Shown piece by piece: positions 29,677-32,162 of a stretch of DNA of 32,162 nucleotides. Position numbers and translations under genes: made by a program. The notes beneath the pieces were generated by a model that was not told where the DNA came from, ran no database searches, and saw only the letters and a list, made by a program, of their open reading frames with translations. Location: assembly GCA_037969115.1 (NCBI GenBank), contig JBBKWQ010000276.1, positions 1-32,162 of the forward strand, written 5' to 3'. Source of the DNA: JBBKWQ01 sp037969115. GTDB lineage: Bacteria > Actinomycetota > Acidimicrobiia > Acidimicrobiales > Ilumatobacteraceae. Every line of letters begins with the position of its first letter. Positions within the stretch are counted from its first letter, which is position 1.

Positions 29677-30897
29677 CAGGAGTTCGACGAACCGATCGCT
29701 CGACACCGTGTTGGCGCCCATCCCACGCACGTCATCGATGATCTCTGCGTCGTTGGTGACCACGATCACCTGACGTGATGCGGGAAGTCGGTCGGCCTCG
29801 GAACGGATGATGTCGTCGGCGATGACGCCTTCGGGTGAATAGACGACCCGAATGAGCCGGCGCTGGTCGGCAGCGGCTCCGACGACCTCCGCACCGTCGA
29901 AGACGACGGTGATGTCGCACCCGAACCGGCGCGCCAGGTTCTCGGCACCATCGAGGAGGACGCGTCGCTGCTCGCCGATGGAGAGGTCCGGCCACCCCAG
30001 CATGGAGACGTTGTAACCATCGACGAGCACAGTGGCTCCTGATCGAACGAGGTATTCCGCGACTTGCAGTGACCCGCCGAGCATGCCGCCAGGTATGGCG
30101 AGCGGCCGGCGCCTGGGTGCGTGCGAGGGAGCATCAGATGCCGGCGCGTTGAGCACGGCGAGTCGATCGGCAAGTTCCTGCGCAGTCGATGCGAGTGCGG
30201 CCAGTTCGGCGACGTCGGCCGACAGGGTGGTCCGATCGGCGAGAGCATCGTCTCGCACCAGCTCCGCGTCGGTCCGGGCGGCGAGCGCTGCGTCGCGTTG
30301 GGCGATGGCGACCTCGAGTTTGCCCGCTGCTGCGAGCGACCGATCGTTGGCGTGCCTCGCCTCGTTCCGGGCGTCGAGCAGCTCGGTCCTCATCTCAGCG
30401 GCGGACTCGCTGAGCTTGGCCACGTCGGCCCGCAGCGAGTCGACCTCGGTGACCGACTCGCCCAACAGCCGTTGCAGTTCGAGCACCTCGATGCGGCTGC
30501 GTACAGCGGCCTGCTCGGCAGCTTCACGCTTCTTCTGCTCGCGCCTGATCTGCGTGGCGGCGTCGGTCTCGGCCTGTTCGGCGATCGATGTCGCAACCAG
30601 GTCCCGAATGCTCTGTTCCCAATCGGGCGGACGCTGTAGCCACAGGATCCCGATGGGATCAACCAACTCGGGGAGCGCACCGACGGCGATCTTGCGTCGA
30701 AAGTCGTCGTCGGCCGCGATGGCACGTCTGATCGGGCCCAACCCGGCGGCGGGAATGCGTTGCACTCGCAGATACTTCTTGAACACGGCTGGGAACTTCA
30801 GAGGCGAACGTCGCTTCTTCTGTCCCTCGGCCGCCATCATGACCGCGAACTCGACGGCACTGCGCAAGTACCGATGCTCGAGTTCGTCCATGTCCAT
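29668..30897 (-). CDS. NYN-domain ribonuclease with long coiled coil
   Basis: A 409-residue protein with three parts. There is a basic N-terminal helical domain (about 1-100, with KFPAVFKKYLRVQR and IGILWLQRPP). A long Ala/Glu/Arg-rich coiled coil (about 105-250) follows. The C-terminal NYN domain (about 285-409) carries the PIN-like acidic residues Asp293 (VLVDGYN), Asp334 (VVFDGAE), Asp361/362 (ADDII) and Asp383 (TNDAEI), so nuclease activity is likely. Such proteins are widespread in actinomycetes and unassigned. ATG at 30897 is preferred because TACAAT lies six bases before it; ATG at 30891, with AGGAG at good spacing, is a close second. It is divergent from the exonuclease gene by 83 bp. 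Confidence 0.88.
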   Translation of the reverse strand: MDMDELEHRYLRSAVEFAVMMAAEGQKKRRSPLKFPAVFKKYLRVQRIPAAGLGPIRRAIAADDDFRRKIAVGALPELVDPIGILWLQRPPDWEQSIRDLVATSIAEQAETDAATQIRREQKKREAAEQAAVRSRIEVLELQRLLGESVTEVDSLRADVAKLSESAAEMRTELLDARNEARHANDRSLAAAGKLEVAIAQRDAALAARTDAELVRDDALADRTTLSADVAELAALASTAQELADRLAVLNAPASDAPSHAPRRRPLAIPGGMLGGSLQVAEYLVRSGATVLVDGYNVSMLGWPDLSIGEQRRVLLDGAENLARRFGCDITVVFDGAEVVGAAADQRRLIRVVYSPEGVIADDIIRSEADRLPASRQVIVVTNDAEIIDDVRGMGANTVSSDRFVELLRH

Positions 30898-30903
30898 CTC
30901 CTG

Positions 30904-30909
30904 ATTGTA
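30904..30909 (-). promoter_or_regulatory. -10 element for the NYN gene
   Basis: TACAAT on the minus strand, six bases before the ATG at 30897; the closest match to the -10 consensus in the leaderless set. Confidence 0.6.
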
Positions 30910-30942
30910 CCGCCCGCGGGCAACTCGGGCGAACAAGCGTTC

Positions 30943-30971
30943 TTGACGCGAACGTGTGTTCGTGATTGGAT
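30943..30971 (+). promoter_or_regulatory. Candidate promoter for the exonuclease gene
   Basis: TTGACG (30943-30948), 17 bases, TTGGAT (30966-30971), nine bases before the ATG at 30981. The -35 is good; the -10 lacks the usual A in position two. Confidence 0.4.
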
Positions 30972-30980
30972 GACGCACCT

Positions 30981-32162
30981 ATGCAGGCCTCGCGAACGGT
31001 CACCCCGATTCAGCGCAGCTTCGACGATCTGGGCACTCCGCTGTGCGACATCACGTTCTGCGTGCTCGATCTCGAGACCACCGGCGGACATCGGGCCGAC
31101 GACACGATCACCGAAATCGGCGTCGTCAAAGTGCGCGGTGGCGTGTGCCTCGGCACGTTCCACACGCTCGTGAACCCCGGACGTGCGATCCCTCCGAAGA
31201 TCACGATGCTGACCGGGCTCACCGACGCTCTGGTGTCCACCGCTCCGCGCATCGAAACCGTGCTCGGCACGCTCACCGACTTCCTCGGCGACGCGGTTTT
31301 CGTCGCGCACAACGCCGGTTTCGATCTGGCCTTTCTGCGCGCGGCGCTCGAACGCGACACACGTCCGAAGTACCAACCCGTCGTGATCGACACCGTGGCA
31401 CTGGCGCGCCGCCTGGTGCGCGACGAGGTCCCCGACTGCCGTCTCGGCACGCTCGCCAGCCGGTTCCGCCTCGATCACCGACCGACCCACCGCGCACTCG
31501 ACGACGCACTCGCCACCACCGATCTCCTCCATCTCCTGATCGAGCGTGCCGCTGGGCTTGGCGTGCTCGGCCTCGACGACCTGATCGGACTCTCGAAACT
31601 CGCCGGGCACCCTCAGGCCGGCAAACTCAAGATGACCGCCGCACTCCCCCGATCACCCGGCGTCTACATGTTCATGGGGCACGGCGATCGCGTCCTGTAC
31701 GTGGGGAAAGCCACCAACCTGCGTCAACGCGTCCGCAGCTACTTCGGCAGCGACGATCGACGCAAGATCGGCCCGATGCTGCGAGAGACGCAACGAGTGC
31801 AGCACATCGAGCTCGCCGACCCCCTCACCGCAGAGATCGTCGAGACCAGGCTGATCGGCCGCCTCCAACCGCGCTACAACCGGGCGGGCAAACGAGCGAA
31901 CAAGTACTGCTACGTACGTCTCGACACCGACAGCCTCTGGCCACGACTCGCAATTGTCCGCAACGTTGCAAACGATGGAGTGCACCTCGGTCCGCTGCCT
32001 TCACGCATCATGGCCGGCCTGGTCATCGAGGCGATCCAGACGGCGCTTCCACTCCGTCGTTGCTCGACGCGCCTCGGTCGGCGATTCGAGCCCTCCGACG
32101 ACGCCGCGCCGTGCAGCGCGTCGCAGCTCGGGGTTGCGCAGTGCCCGTGCGCCGGCGCGTGC
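30981..32162 (+). CDS. DEDD exonuclease / GIY-YIG nuclease fusion, C-terminus cut off by window edge
   Basis: The first 394 residues are present and the frame is open to the right edge. The N-terminal domain is a DnaQ-like 3'-5' exonuclease: ExoI VLDLETTGGH (Asp30, Glu32), ExoII VFVAHNAGFDLAFL (Asp115), ExoIII HRALDDA (His170, Asp175). It is followed at about 205-300 by a UvrC-like GIY-YIG domain: SPGVYMF, VLYVGKATNLRQRVRSYFG and EIVETRLIGRLQPRYNR. A cysteine-containing C-terminal region (CPCAGAC) is just beginning at the edge. This arrangement is known in actinomycetes (Rv2191 type) and is thought to act in DNA repair. Both catalytic cores look intact. Confidence 0.93.
   Translation, partial: MQASRTVTPIQRSFDDLGTPLCDITFCVLDLETTGGHRADDTITEIGVVKVRGGVCLGTFHTLVNPGRAIPPKITMLTGLTDALVSTAPRIETVLGTLTDFLGDAVFVAHNAGFDLAFLRAALERDTRPKYQPVVIDTVALARRLVRDEVPDCRLGTLASRFRLDHRPTHRALDDALATTDLLHLLIERAAGLGVLGLDDLIGLSKLAGHPQAGKLKMTAALPRSPGVYMFMGHGDRVLYVGKATNLRQRVRSYFGSDDRRKIGPMLRETQRVQHIELADPLTAEIVETRLIGRLQPRYNRAGKRANKYCYVRLDTDSLWPRLAIVRNVANDGVHLGPLPSRIMAGLVIEAIQTALPLRRCSTRLGRRFEPSDDAAPCSASQLGVAQCPCAGAC

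Noticed and set aside
1..32162. tRNA, rRNA, CRISPR array, insertion sequence, prophage or toxin-antitoxin pair
   Set aside because: No clover-leaf, spaced repeat array, transposase, integrase or recognised toxin/antitoxin was seen on either strand.

Overview
The window is a gene-dense, high-GC chromosomal segment of a bacterium. The gene families point to an actinomycete (Actinomycetota), and the mixture looks most like the Acidimicrobiia/Ilumatobacter side of the phylum; that placement is inferred from gene content and not tested. Supporting content: mraZ-rsmH at the head of a division/cell-wall cluster, an MtrA/MtrB/LpqB-like regulatory trio, a DUF3040 protein beside dinB, a moxR-DUF58-transglutaminase operon, a PimB-like mannosyltransferase, and a DEDD-exonuclease/GIY-YIG fusion. 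From memory, several of these neighbours also sit near each other in mycobacteria and streptomycetes. No tRNA, rRNA, CRISPR array, insertion sequence or phage gene was seen, and no gap between genes exceeds about 250 bases.

Layout. 1-1203: rsmH (cut by the left edge) and mraZ on the minus strand, with a near-consensus promoter overlapped by five 10-bp-phased MraZ boxes. 1248-4341 (minus): a degenerate ROK-fold protein, an acyl-CoA dehydrogenase, an 80-aa conserved small protein and a lipoate-ligase-family protein. 4442-8948 (plus): MoxR, DUF58 and a transglutaminase membrane protein. 8994-11562 (minus): DUF3040, DNA polymerase IV and a polyprenol-phosphate mannose synthase-like enzyme. 11690-15617 (plus): a small membrane protein, an inositol-phosphatase-family enzyme, then response regulator, histidine kinase and GerMN-type lipoprotein. 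15639-18679: phosphofructokinase (minus), a small basic membrane protein and glycerol kinase (plus). 18745-20685 (minus): ACT-domain protein and an AlaC-like aminotransferase. 20740-21252 (plus): inorganic pyrophosphatase. 21276-25466 (minus): a five-gene unit running queG, PimB-like glycosyltransferase, membrane protein, SRPBCC protein, ROK glucokinase. 25516-25722 (minus): a cysteine-cluster mini-protein. 25800-29650 (plus): an operon of PhyH-family oxygenase, PanB-like TIM barrel, Cgl0159-family aldolase and IolB. 29668-30897 (minus): a coiled-coil NYN ribonuclease. 30981 to the right edge (plus): a DEDD exonuclease/GIY-YIG protein.

How the genes work together. Central carbon functions recur (phosphofructokinase, glucokinase, glycerol kinase, pyrophosphatase, aminotransferase), mixed with envelope building and sensing (mraZ/rsmH, MtrAB-like trio, mannosyltransferases). 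The most novel part is the 25.8-29.65 kb operon. It contains the inositol-catabolic isomerase IolB and an inositol-cluster type aldolase, but neither iolC, iolD, iolE nor iolG is in the window. They are joined instead by a 2-oxoglutarate/Fe(II)-type oxygenase and a ketopantoate hydroxymethyltransferase homologue that has lost its metal ligands. This may be an undescribed variant of inositol or inositol-derivative catabolism.

A window-wide pattern is the start-site architecture. Thirteen genes carry a TANNNT hexamer exactly 6-8 bases before an ATG or GTG, which suggests leaderless mRNAs and fixes several start codons. mraZ is the clear exception, with a leader of about 80 bases.
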